Source of the DNA: Chloroflexota bacterium
GTDB taxonomy: Bacteria; Chloroflexota; Anaerolineae; Anaerolineales; Villigracilaceae
Length of the DNA: 64,000 nucleotides
NCBI GenBank assembly: GCA_016213105.1
Contig: JACRBN010000026.1
Location: forward strand, 913,045-977,044
Direction: 5' to 3'
Shown here: piece by piece, positions 1 to 8,094 of the stretch
Numbering within the stretch: the stretch's first letter is position 1
How the letters are laid out: the number at the start of each line of letters is the position of its first letter
Made by a program: the position numbers and the translations under genes
Notes under the pieces: generated by a model
Databases searched by the model: none
What the model was told of the DNA's origin: nothing
Seen by the model: only the letters and a program-made list of their open reading frames with translations

Positions 1-842
1 TTCTTGATGGCGTATTGGATGATGGCGCCCTCGCTGACCCCGCGGATCAGGCTCAGGGAGGTCCACTCGCTGGCGTCCACATCCGCATTTTCGAAGAAGC
101 ACAAATCCTGCGTGATGTAGTTAACGCGGAACATGCCCCGTTCGCCGGTCACGTACAATTCGCGGATCTTGGTGGGCGTCAGCCAGTTGATCTCGAGCAG
201 GCCGATGGTGTTATCCATGAAGTGCAGTGTGCCCACGAACATATCCTCACAAAGCTGGTGGAGGGTGGACTTGGCCTCGGCGTACACGCGGTCGACGTGA
301 CTGCCCGTCACGTAGTGCATGATGTCGAGGTCGTGGATCGCCAGATCCTTGATCACGCCCACATCCTGGATGCGGGTGGGGAAGGGCCCGACCCGGCGGG
401 CATGCACCTGGAAGACCCGGCCGAGTTCGCCGCTGTCGAGCCTGCGTTTCAACTCCACGATGGCCGGGTTGAAGCGCTCGATGTGGCCCACGGTCAGCAC
501 ACAGTTGCGCCGGTTGGCCAGGTTCAACAGTTCCCAGGCCTGTTCCAGCGTGGCGGCGATGGGCTTTTCCACCAATACGTTGCAGCCCATCTCCAGCAGG
601 CCACGGGTCACCTCGTAATGGAACTCGGTCGGCACCGCCACCGAGACCGCATCCGGCTTCTCCTTTTCCACCATCTCGCGGAAATCCGAGTAAAGCGGGA
701 CGTGATAAAGAGTACTCAATGGGCCGGCCAGGGCCTGGTTCTGGTCCACGATGGCGACCAGTTCCACGCCCGGCATTTCACTATACACACGGACATGATT
801 GCGTCCCATCATGCCCACGCCTACCACGGCAACACGGGTCAT
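1..842 (-). CDS. Gfo/Idh/MocA-family sugar dehydrogenase (WbpB-like), 3' part outside the window
   Basis: The minus-strand frame starts at 842 and is open to the window edge, about 280 residues. It opens with a Rossmann fold motif (VAVVGVGMMGRNH) and carries the EKP motif (NVLVEKPIAA) of NAD-dependent Gfo/Idh/MocA oxidoreductases, followed by the C-terminal substrate domain. Its start overlaps the aminotransferase stop in an ATGA, so the two are translationally coupled. With the aminotransferase and acetyltransferase upstream, the best guess is the UDP-N-acetylglucosaminuronate 3-dehydrogenase step of the WbpB/WbpE/WbpD route to diacetamido uronic acids. The family is certain; the exact substrate is inferred from neighbours. 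Confidence 0.85.
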   Translation of the reverse strand, partial: MTRVAVVGVGMMGRNHVRVYSEMPGVELVAIVDQNQALAGPLSTLYHVPLYSDFREMVEKEKPDAVSVAVPTEFHYEVTRGLLEMGCNVLVEKPIAATLEQAWELLNLANRRNCVLTVGHIERFNPAIVELKRRLDSGELGRVFQVHARRVGPFPTRIQDVGVIKDLAIHDLDIMHYVTGSHVDRVYAEAKSTLHQLCEDMFVGTLHFMDNTIGLLEINWLTPTKIRELYVTGERGMFRVNYITQDLCFFENADVDASEWTSLSLIRGVSEGAIIQYAIK

Positions 843-1915
843 AGCTTGTTTACCTCCGTCACAATTCTTTCCAGGTCTTCTTCCGATAAAAGTGGGTGAA
901 CCGGCAGCGACAGGACTTCCATCGACATCTTTTCAGCCATCGGCAGGGTGATGTCGCCAATCAGGCCCTGGATGGATTTTTGCTTGTGGACCGGCACCGG
1001 GTAATAGATGCCCACGTCGATCCCGGCCTGGTCCAGGAATTTGACCACGTCGTCCCGCTGGCGGCCGCCGTTCACGCGGATCGTGTACTGATGCCAGACG
1101 TGCTCACAACCCGTCTGGACCGTGGGCGTGGTGACCGATTCGATGTGCTGATTCAGGTACCCGGCATTCGTCCGCCTGCGGAGCATCATATCCTCCAGCC
1201 GGTCCATTTGGACCAGGCCGATGGCCGCCTGGAGATCCATCATGCGGAAGTTGTAGCCGACCATGTCGTGGTAATAGCGCACCTTCATGCCGTGGCTGCG
1301 AATCAGGCGGCATTTTTCGGCCACTTCATCGTCATTGGTGGTGATCATCCCGCCTTCACCGGTCATCAGGTTCTTGGTGGCGTAAAAACTGAACGCGCCC
1401 GTTCCGAAGCTGCCGGCATACTTCCCCTTGTAGCTGGCCTTGACCGACTGACAGGCATCCTCGATGATCCTCAGACCGTGATTGTCGGCAATCGCCTGGA
1501 TGCGGTCCATGTCACACATGTGGCCGTAGAGGTGTACAGGCAGGATGGCCTTTGTCTTGGGGGTAATGGCGGCCTCGATCAGGTTCGCGTCGATGTTGAA
1601 GGTGACGGGGTCGATATCCACGAAGACCGGGGTGGCCCCGCTGAACAAAATGGCGTTGGCGGTCGCCATGAAGGTGAACGGGGTGGTGATCACCTCATCG
1701 CCCGGGCCGACGCCGTTGGCAAGCAGGGCGATCTGCAGGGCGCAGGTCCCATTGCTGACGGCGATGGCGTGCTTCACACCGCACAGGGCGGCAAAGCGTT
1801 GTTCGAACAGCGCCGTGCGCGGACCCTGCGCAAGGAAACCAGACTCCATGACTTCCATGACGGCAGCCTTTTCGGCCTCGGTAATGTTGGGCTTGGAAAT
1901 CGGAATGCGCATCAT
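839..1915 (-). CDS. DegT/DnrJ/EryC1/StrS aminotransferase (WbpE-like)
   Basis: A 358-residue PLP-dependent sugar aminotransferase. It shows VSNGTCAL near residue 53, the DACQS motif at about 153, and the PLP lysine in SFYATKNL at about K181. The frame is open further upstream, but that part is the shadow of the previous gene; ATG at 1915 sits in an ATGA overlap with the acetyltransferase stop and is followed at once by typical family sequence. It would transaminate a 3-keto sugar nucleotide made by the dehydrogenase downstream. The order acetyltransferase, aminotransferase, dehydrogenase supports a WbpE-like role in surface polysaccharide precursor synthesis. Confidence 0.9.
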   Translation of the reverse strand: MMRIPISKPNITEAEKAAVMEVMESGFLAQGPRTALFEQRFAALCGVKHAIAVSNGTCALQIALLANGVGPGDEVITTPFTFMATANAILFSGATPVFVDIDPVTFNIDANLIEAAITPKTKAILPVHLYGHMCDMDRIQAIADNHGLRIIEDACQSVKASYKGKYAGSFGTGAFSFYATKNLMTGEGGMITTNDDEVAEKCRLIRSHGMKVRYYHDMVGYNFRMMDLQAAIGLVQMDRLEDMMLRRRTNAGYLNQHIESVTTPTVQTGCEHVWHQYTIRVNGGRQRDDVVKFLDQAGIDVGIYYPVPVHKQKSIQGLIGDITLPMAEKMSMEVLSLPVHPLLSEEDLERIVTEVNKL

Positions 1916-2511
1916 TTTGCCACCTCGTAGTTTGGCTGAAAAACGTAGTGCTCCAGGCAGGTCGGGCAGTGGAAGGTGCCATTGCCTGCATCGATGAGTT
2001 TGGCCGCGCATTTGCAAACGTAGCCCACCTGGCGGGCCGGGTTTCCAACCACGAGCGCATGATCGGGGACGTCGCGGGTTACGACCGCCCCGGCGGCCAC
2101 CAGGGCGAAGGAGCCGATGGTCAGGTTGGGCAGGATCACGGCCCCGGCGCCGATCGAAGCGCCATAGTGGATGCGCGTCAGGCCCACTTCCCAATCATCG
2201 TTGCCCTTCAGGCTCCCGTCCGGGTTGATCGCCCTGGGACGCTTGTCGTTGGTGAAAATGGCGCCCGGGCCGACAAACACCCCGGATTCGATGGTGATGC
2301 CGTGATAGATGAGCGCCCCATTCTGGATCTTGACGTCATCGCCGATCTCGACGCTGAAGTCGATGTAGACATCCTTGCCGATGATGCAGTTGCGCCCGAT
2401 GCTGACCTTCTCCCTGACCTGGGCCTGATTCCAAATCCGAGTGCCGTCTCCTATGTTGACATCCTTGGAAACGTTTGCTGTTGGGTGTATGGTAAATGCC
2501 GGTGTATCCAT
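1912..2511 (-). CDS. Left-handed beta-helix sugar N-acetyltransferase (WbpD-like)
   Basis: A 199-residue hexapeptide-repeat acyltransferase. Repeats such as IGDGTRIWN, IGRNCIIG, IGDDVKIQ and VFVGPGAIF predict a left-handed beta helix. The C-terminus carries a CxC...CxxC cluster (YVCKCAAKL...FHCPTC) that could bind zinc, a feature seen in some WbpD/WlbB relatives. ATG at 2511 is chosen because GAGGAA lies just upstream and family sequence starts there; the open frame back to 2778 crosses the leader. It likely acetylates the amino group placed by the aminotransferase. It is first in a three-gene operon driven from the promoter near 2835-2863. Confidence 0.88.
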   Translation of the reverse strand: MDTPAFTIHPTANVSKDVNIGDGTRIWNQAQVREKVSIGRNCIIGKDVYIDFSVEIGDDVKIQNGALIYHGITIESGVFVGPGAIFTNDKRPRAINPDGSLKGNDDWEVGLTRIHYGASIGAGAVILPNLTIGSFALVAAGAVVTRDVPDHALVVGNPARQVGYVCKCAAKLIDAGNGTFHCPTCLEHYVFQPNYEVAK

Positions 2512-2828
2512 GGGTTCCTCCGTCTTGGCTTCTGGATCAAACTGATAAAATATCCACGGATGGAAATCGCGCTTTCCCACTTCAAAAAATGCGCAATTTT
2601 CAACCAGGTGAGATTTAAAATGTGCCGATGGGGGTGTTGCATGCTCCGCCCATCCAACATGGATGGCTCCTGTTGCTGCGGAACTTAAAAAGGTTTGTCC
2701 CCCGGGGGATGGCTTGGCCAATTTTTTCCAACTGAACTGAAGCGCACTTTTGAATACCGATGAAGGCTGGTTGTTCAATCTCCTTCACTTCCACTGTGCC
2801 GCAATTACATTAATCCTTTGTTTACGTG
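2512..2828 (-). promoter_or_regulatory. 317-base leader of the sugar-nucleotide operon
   Basis: The stretch lies between the predicted transcription start (about 2828) and the first start codon. It contains a perfect 12-base palindrome (TCCCCCGGGGGA, 2698-2709) and a hairpin with a 6-bp stem and 5-base loop (CCATCC/GGATGG, 2650-2666). No convincing coding sequence was seen. A long structured leader directly downstream of a NusG-paralogue gene is the kind of place where RfaH, UpxY or LoaP-type factors act, but a recognition element is not demonstrated. Confidence 0.45.
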
Positions 2829-2834
2829 ATGTTA

Positions 2835-2863
2835 ATCATATAAATAAGACCCTCTTGGTGCAA
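2835..2863 (-). promoter_or_regulatory. Sigma70-type promoter for the wbpDEB-like operon
   Basis: Read on the minus strand: -35 TTGCAC (2858-2863), 17-base spacer, -10 TATGAT (2835-2840), in an AT-rich stretch unlike its surroundings. Transcription would start near 2828 and run into the acetyltransferase gene. Confidence 0.65.
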
Positions 2864-2972
2864 TAGCACTGGATAATTTTTGTTGACTAATAACGGGGGA
2901 TGGTATTAACCGAAAGGATTAGCCTTTTGTGAAATAACGCGCATGGAGACAGGCAGCAAAAAACACCCGCAA

Positions 2973-3008
2973 TAAAAAAGACCCGGCGATTATTCCTGAT
3001 GCCGGGCC
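2973..3008 (-). terminator. Rho-independent terminator of the NusG-paralogue gene
   Basis: On the minus strand a CCCGGC/GCCGGG stem (arms 3001-3006 and 2982-2987) is followed by TCTTTTTT, 25 bases after the antiterminator stop codon. It separates that gene from the polysaccharide operon promoter. Confidence 0.8.
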
Positions 3009-3030
3009 TTCAGCCATGAATGGAAGGCGC

Positions 3031-3546
3031 TTACGCTGGATAACTTATTTCCACGTGGGAGAGGGGCAATTCCACAGGGATGCGATTTCCCCTGCTCAGG
3101 GTGAGCAGGATGCGAATCCGTTCATCCCCCGCAAGACGAAGATCGAAAATCGCCTCATACCCGGCGAACGGTCCGCGGATCACCTTCAAGGGACCGCCCG
3201 GGACGAAATCAGCCCGCGCATTCAGCGGCGCTTGCATCTGGGACTCGATGCCGGTGATAAGCGTGTGCATCACGTTGGCCGGGATGACGGCGGGTTCCCC
3301 GTCGAAATTCACCAGGCCGGCCGAGTAGGGCATCCACTGAAAAAGGGTGAACCCGGTTTGCAGCAGGTCGATGTGTACGAACATGTAACCCGCAAAGAAG
3401 GGCTTTGTCTTCCGCGAGCGTGGATCCACGGGGGTGTATGCCTGGCGGGGATAATAAGTTTCAAATCCCCTCAGGGAAACCTGTTTATAAAGCGCATCCT
3501 CTTTGTTCGGCTTACTTTTCAAAACATACCATTGTGCGTCGCTCAT
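3031..3546 (-). CDS. NusG-family antiterminator paralogue (RfaH/LoaP/UpxY type)
   Basis: A 171-residue protein with an N-terminal NGN domain (WYVLKSKPNKEDALY at 6-20; FAGYMFVHID near 50) and a C-terminal KOW motif (VIRGPFAGYEAIFD near 122). NusG proteins bind RNA polymerase; specialised paralogues are recruited to long leader-bearing operons and suppress termination. The YYPR motif (ETYYPRQAY) and divergence from housekeeping NusG point to the specialised type, as does its place just upstream of a sugar-nucleotide operon. GGAAGGA precedes ATG 3546. Housekeeping nusG normally sits with secE and rplK, which are absent here. Confidence 0.85.
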   Translation of the reverse strand: MSDAQWYVLKSKPNKEDALYKQVSLRGFETYYPRQAYTPVDPRSRKTKPFFAGYMFVHIDLLQTGFTLFQWMPYSAGLVNFDGEPAVIPANVMHTLITGIESQMQAPLNARADFVPGGPLKVIRGPFAGYEAIFDLRLAGDERIRILLTLSRGNRIPVELPLSHVEISYPA

Positions 3547-3701
3547 GACATCCTTCCAACTGCATACCAGTAAAAAATACTTCGCAATGTTTTGAAGACC
3601 AGCTTAAGCGAGGCGGGATGCCATGTCCATAGCCTTTTGATGATCCCCAGCGGTGAATAGCGGGCCATTCTCTCATCCGCGATTTTATTGACGCTGCCCA
3701 T
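3544..3701 (-). CDS. Possible 52-residue leader protein upstream of the NusG paralogue
   Basis: A short basic, aromatic-rich frame whose stop overlaps the NusG-paralogue start in an ATGA. No recognisable family and no strong ribosome binding site. The overlap could be chance. Otherwise the 3547-3795 gap shows only AT-rich promoter-like sequence. Confidence 0.2.
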
Positions 3702-3795
3702 CCCCGCGTGTATAGTAAAACAAAACCCGAAGGACCGAACCAGATAAGAACATCTCCTGCATCTCATGGACGGTCATCGCCGCAAAGGAATTGCC

Positions 3796-5232
3796 ATGCC
3801 TGAAAATGAACCACTTCCATATCCAAGCCTGCACACGGATGACCCGTCGGTCAACCGCGCCTATCGCATTGCGCTGGGCGACCTGTTGGGCAATGTCCAA
3901 CCGTTCCAGGAGGGCCTGCTGGAGGAACCGCGCCCCGTGCTGCTGGCCGGTCTGGATTACGACACTCCCTGGACGCGCGATGCAGCCATCAATGTCTGGA
4001 ACGGACTGGGGTTGATCTGGCCGGGGGTTGCGCGCAATACACTGCTTTCCGTGCTCGAGCGCAAGGGGGATCGCCTGCTGATCGGCGGTCAATATTGGGA
4101 CGCGATCATCTGGAGCCTGGGCGCCTGGACGTATTATCTTCATACCGGCGAACGGGATTTCCTGGCGCTGGCTTTGCAGGCGGTGCGCAACAGCCTCGAA
4201 CGCTTCGAGGCCGAGGAATTCGACGCGGACTTGGGTCTCTTTCGCGGCCCGGCCGTCTACGGGGATGGCGTCGCGGCGTATCCGCAGCGTTACTCGCCCG
4301 GCGGGACCAGCTCGATCCTCGACTGGGTCCAATTCAACCCGCAGCGGAAAGCCGACCGCGGCTACGGCATCCCGATGATGAGCCTTTCGACCAATTGCGT
4401 CTATTACCAGGCCTACCGCACCGTGAACTGGATGGCGGAGGAATTGTCGCTGAGTCCGGTGTTCGCCTATGAACAGCGGGCAGCCGCCTTGTGTGAAAAT
4501 ATCCAGAAGCATTTTTGGAATCCAGCGCTGGGAACCTTCCGCTACCTGGTGGATGCCGAGGGCGGCAGTGACCACCAGGAGGGGCTGGGCCATTCCTTCG
4601 CCCTGCTGTTTGGCCTGGCGGATGCGCAGCAGGCCCGCAGCGTGCTGGACAAACAATTCATCGCCCCGGCCGGCATCCCCTGCGTCTGGCCGTCCTATGA
4701 GCGCTATCTTCAAAAGGGCGGATATGGGCGGCACAGCGGCACCGTCTGGCCTTTTATCTCCGCTTTCTGGGGCGCGGCGGCGCTCCAGCATGGGCGTTCG
4801 GACCTGTTCGAGCGGGAGTTCAAGCTATTCAGCGGCCACATCAACCGCCACGGTCAATGCGCCGAGATCTATCACCCGCTGAGCGGGGAGGTGTACGGCG
4901 GCTTGCAGGAGGCGGGTCAGGGCGCGGATGGGCTGGAGTGGGCCTCCTGCTCCCGCCAGAGTTGGACCGCCAGCGCCTACCTGCGCATGCTCCTGTTCGG
5001 CGTGGCGGGCCTGCGCTTCAGCAGCGCGGGCGTGGAGTTTCAGCCTTGTTTGATGGATGGCCTGGAGAAGGTGCAAATCAACCCACTGCGGTATCGCAGC
5101 AGTTTGTTGGACTTGACCCTGATTGGCCGCGGGACGCAGATCCGCCGCTTCTCGGTCAACGGTGTGAGCGCCGAACCCTTCCTGCCCGCCGATGTGTGGG
5201 GGGAACAGCGGGTGGTGATCGAGGTGGGATAG
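3796..5232 (+). CDS. Six-hairpin (alpha/alpha)6 glycosidase, trehalase/GH63-like
   Basis: A 478-residue soluble protein without signal peptide. DTPWTRDAAIN near residue 55, GGQYWDAIIWSLGAW near 95, and GRHSGTVWPFISAFWGAAAL near 315 are the repeated helical hairpin signatures of bacterial glycosidases related to GH63, GH37 and amylo-glucosidases. Acidic residues in WTRD and in the C-terminal part could serve catalysis, but I cannot assign them. ATG 3796 is preceded by AAAGGA with 7-base spacing; the frame opens 10 codons earlier without a better site. It stands alone between divergent and downstream units, so the substrate is unknown. Confidence 0.75.
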   Translation: MPENEPLPYPSLHTDDPSVNRAYRIALGDLLGNVQPFQEGLLEEPRPVLLAGLDYDTPWTRDAAINVWNGLGLIWPGVARNTLLSVLERKGDRLLIGGQYWDAIIWSLGAWTYYLHTGERDFLALALQAVRNSLERFEAEEFDADLGLFRGPAVYGDGVAAYPQRYSPGGTSSILDWVQFNPQRKADRGYGIPMMSLSTNCVYYQAYRTVNWMAEELSLSPVFAYEQRAAALCENIQKHFWNPALGTFRYLVDAEGGSDHQEGLGHSFALLFGLADAQQARSVLDKQFIAPAGIPCVWPSYERYLQKGGYGRHSGTVWPFISAFWGAAALQHGRSDLFEREFKLFSGHINRHGQCAEIYHPLSGEVYGGLQEAGQGADGLEWASCSRQSWTASAYLRMLLFGVAGLRFSSAGVEFQPCLMDGLEKVQINPLRYRSSLLDLTLIGRGTQIRRFSVNGVSAEPFLPADVWGEQRVVIEVG

Positions 5233-5340
5233 GCGCTCCCCTGGGCGCATCTCCCGGGCGTGATTGTTAAAGTGTTGTAAATAACTGGCTTCCGTCCCAA
5301 CTTTCCCGTATGATTAACGTAGAAATAATCGGAGGAACCC

Positions 5341-7026
5341 ATGCTGCGAAAATCTTTCGTCACGCTCGTTTCGGTCCTGTTGATTGCCCTGTTTACGGCC
5401 ACCCCGGCTTTGGCGGCGAAATCCTATTACGCCGAGCGCTTCGATGTCGATGTTGCCATCCAGGAAAACGGTTCGATCATCGTCACCGAAACCGTTGAAT
5501 TTCACTTCGAAGGTGACCCGTTCACCTTTGCCTTTCGCGAAATCTCCGCCGCCGAAACCGACGGGTTGACCTTCCTCGATGCCAGCATGGACGGCGTCCC
5601 GATGCCGCTGGGCACTCAGGCGGGACAGGTGGAGGTCTCGGGCGGGGATTCGCTCCAGGTGAAGTGGCATTTCCCAGCCACGTCCAACGCCACGCGCGTC
5701 TTTACGGTGCGCTACCGCGTCGAGGGCGTCATCCGCAAGGGGCAGGCGGATACCCTCATTTGGCGTGCCATCCCCGAAGACCACGATTACGCCATCCGGG
5801 CCTCCACCATCACGCTGACGTTTCCCTCGCAGGCGGTCCCGCTCGAAGCGCCGCGCCTCAACCGGGACTTCGAATCTGCTTCGACGGCCCAGGGCTTTAC
5901 CCTCACTGCGGGCGGACTCGACGAAGACCAGGATTTGATCCTCACCGCGCTGTTCCCTTCCGACAGCCTGACCCGGGCGGCCCCGCTTTGGCAGACCCGC
6001 CAGGAACAGACGGAGGCGGCCACCTCACAAGCTCTGCCGGTCAGCCTGTTTGCCGGGGCTGCCGCATTTCTGCTGGGCGGATTCGGCTTGTGGAGCTATG
6101 CCCGCGCCAACAAACGCGAATTGAACCTCAGCGACGTGATGCCCACGCCCAATCCGCCCTCGAACCTGCCGCCTGCCGTGGTGGGCGCGTTGACCGGCCA
6201 GCCGAACGGCTTCATGGGTGCGATCTTCGATCTTGCCAGCCGCGGCGTTTTGGAGATCGAGGAACAGAAAGGCGCCTGGGGCACGGTCAATTACGTTCTG
6301 GCCCGCAGGCAAATGGAGGTTCCCGTGCGCCCGCATGAACAGAGCCTGCTGGATGCCTTGTACGAACGCGGCGGAACTGAAATCAATATGAACGAGATCG
6401 CCGCGCGCCTGGGGATGAAGGGTAAGGCCTTTGACCGGGCCGTGGAGGCGGAACTGGTCCAGCGCGGCTGGTTCGACCTGAACCGTAAGCGGACGCGCAG
6501 GAACCTGGCAGCCGGCGGGATCGCGGTTCTGCTGCTTTCGATCATTATTTTTATCGGTGCTGTGGTCGCCTGGGTGAGCAATGGCTTTGACGCTACGTTG
6601 TCCATGTTGTTTGCGGGGATCACCGGGCTGGGCGCGGGGACGTTCCTCCTGTCGATCATTCTGCTGATCTATGCCGGCACGTATTCCACGCTCACCCCGG
6701 CCGGGGAGGAGCAGGCCGTCCGCTGGAAGGGTTTCCAGGCATATCTCAAACTGGTGAGCAAGGGACGGGAAACCGCCATCCGCCCCGATTTCTTCGAGAT
6801 GTACCTGGCGTATGCTGCGGTCTTCGGACTGGGCGCTCAATGGGCGAAGTATTTCCAGAAAATGGGCGATGTGCCGCTGCCCATCTGGCTCCACGCTGCG
6901 GCCGGCGTGAACACCGACTTTGGCGCGATGGTGGTGGTCATGTCCGCTTCGGATGCGGCCGGCGTCAGCGCAGGCGGGGCGGGGGGTGCAGGCGCTTCGG
7001 GTGGAGGCTCCAGCGGCGCCGGATAG
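5341..7026 (+). CDS. DUF2207 family membrane protein with glycine-rich tail
   Basis: A 561-residue protein: signal peptide (residues 1-25, ending ALA), an extracellular beta-rich DUF2207 domain (about 28-210), a membrane helix near 235-255, a cytoplasmic part, two helices near 390-440, and a Gly/Ser/Ala-rich C-terminus (last 20 residues). Such proteins are common in Chloroflexota and Actinobacteria and have no settled function. The flexible glycine-rich tail is typical of the family. The start is set by CGGAGGAA nine bases upstream of ATG 5341. The CPBP protease follows 42 bases downstream, probably in the same transcript. Confidence 0.85.
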   Translation: MLRKSFVTLVSVLLIALFTATPALAAKSYYAERFDVDVAIQENGSIIVTETVEFHFEGDPFTFAFREISAAETDGLTFLDASMDGVPMPLGTQAGQVEVSGGDSLQVKWHFPATSNATRVFTVRYRVEGVIRKGQADTLIWRAIPEDHDYAIRASTITLTFPSQAVPLEAPRLNRDFESASTAQGFTLTAGGLDEDQDLILTALFPSDSLTRAAPLWQTRQEQTEAATSQALPVSLFAGAAAFLLGGFGLWSYARANKRELNLSDVMPTPNPPSNLPPAVVGALTGQPNGFMGAIFDLASRGVLEIEEQKGAWGTVNYVLARRQMEVPVRPHEQSLLDALYERGGTEINMNEIAARLGMKGKAFDRAVEAELVQRGWFDLNRKRTRRNLAAGGIAVLLLSIIIFIGAVVAWVSNGFDATLSMLFAGITGLGAGTFLLSIILLIYAGTYSTLTPAGEEQAVRWKGFQAYLKLVSKGRETAIRPDFFEMYLAYAAVFGLGAQWAKYFQKMGDVPLPIWLHAAAGVNTDFGAMVVVMSASDAAGVSAGGAGGAGASGGGSSGAG

Positions 7027-7068
7027 TGTGAAGGTCATTCCCTGCCATGCTGTACCACGGAAAAACAG

Positions 7069-7725
7069 ATGAATCCTGACATCGGGTACTGGGTGACCCT
7101 GTCCATTCCATTCCTCTTGATCCCCAGCGCATGGGTCGTCTTTGTTTCCCTTTCGAAACGGCTGGGAAGGGAAAAGGGATATCTGCTCGGCTTCCTCTTT
7201 TACTGGCTGGTCTGGTGTGTGCTGGTTCCCCTGGCCATCCTTGGCTGGGACGGTTTTCAGCTCCTGTTCGTGGATACGGTTCCGCTCTTTTCCCGCCCGA
7301 ACTGGCCGGCCGCCGTTTTATTTGCCTTCATCTCCCTGGTGACCCTGCTCATGTACGGCAGGGATTTCCTTCGGGCGTCCCCGACCCTGATCCTCATCGC
7401 CATCCCCGCCGCCACGCTCAACGGCATTTGCGAGGAACTGCTCTGGCGCGGATTATTCGTGCGGGCCTTCCCCGACAATATCTGGCTGGCAATCGTGCTC
7501 CCGTCCATCGGATTTGCGCTCTGGCATTGGGTGCCCCTGCAAATCCACTCGCAGGGCGGGCGGACGGCCTTTGTGATCTCCACGTTTTTTCTGGGCCTGG
7601 CCTATGGCTGGATTTCGTATGAAACCGGCTCAGCCAGGTGGGCGGCTGTCTCGCACAGTCTGAACGGAATTTTGGCCCTGGGTGGGATGATTGCGCCGTC
7701 CGTCTTGAAATTGCTCAAGCGTTGA
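7069..7725 (+). CDS. CPBP-family intramembrane glutamic endopeptidase
   Basis: A 218-residue polytopic membrane protein with about seven hydrophobic segments. The catalytic signature is visible: EELLWRG near residue 123 (EExxxR motif) and FALWHW near 148 (FxxxH), as in Rce1/CPBP proteases. Bacterial members cleave or process peptides or act in protein secretion and bacteriocin immunity; the target here is unknown. It follows the DUF2207 gene with a short gap, suggesting co-transcription. Confidence 0.85.
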   Translation: MNPDIGYWVTLSIPFLLIPSAWVVFVSLSKRLGREKGYLLGFLFYWLVWCVLVPLAILGWDGFQLLFVDTVPLFSRPNWPAAVLFAFISLVTLLMYGRDFLRASPTLILIAIPAATLNGICEELLWRGLFVRAFPDNIWLAIVLPSIGFALWHWVPLQIHSQGGRTAFVISTFFLGLAYGWISYETGSARWAAVSHSLNGILALGGMIAPSVLKLLKR

Positions 7726-8094
7726 TCTGGTCTGGGGGTGGAATCGGGCAGAAATTCCCGCCTGTGGCGGCGAATGTCCCCGCGATGAACGTAACAGGAA
7801 ATGGTGACATTTGATAATTGTCTGACATCTTGAATTGTTATAGTGTTATTTCATGCTGTTATTCTGACCTGTCAGGAAAAAACTGGCAACTTAAGGACAT
7901 CAAACATTGTTTGCGAATCGTCCAATGCTGGCATACCTTCATCAAACCATGATTCATGGGCAGAAGAGAGGGGAGGTGCTTATCGAATGATTATGTATGC
8001 GCGCTTGCCGCGCATTTTTTGTCCCAGGCGGGAGCGGAAAATAAAAACCATTCGAACGTAATATCGCCACAAAGATAGTTCGAGGAGAATCAAA
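7726..8094 (+). promoter_or_regulatory. 369-base leader region of the NCS2 permease cluster
   Basis: AT-rich after 7800, with a possible -10 TATAGT near 7840, a CCATGA/TCATGG inverted repeat near 7950, and an intrinsic terminator at 7998-8020 only 75 bases before the permease start. I could not match it to purine, guanidine, PRPP or Moco riboswitch consensus. It may be a termination-controlled leader, or the end of the DUF2207-CPBP transcript. Confidence 0.4.
7998..8020 (+). terminator. Intrinsic terminator upstream of the permease gene
   Basis: A perfect TGCGCG-CTTGC-CGCGCA hairpin followed by six T residues. It lies between the CPBP gene and the NCS2 permease, closer to the latter. Confidence 0.8.

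Noticed and set aside
839..2194. Long start of the aminotransferase at 2194
   Set aside because: The first 93 codons lie antiparallel-frame within the acetyltransferase gene and lack family sequence; ATG 1915 in an ATGA overlap is the real start.
7838..8020. Known purine or guanidine riboswitch before the permease
   Set aside because: I could not find the conserved cores of those classes; only a terminator and inverted repeats are visible.
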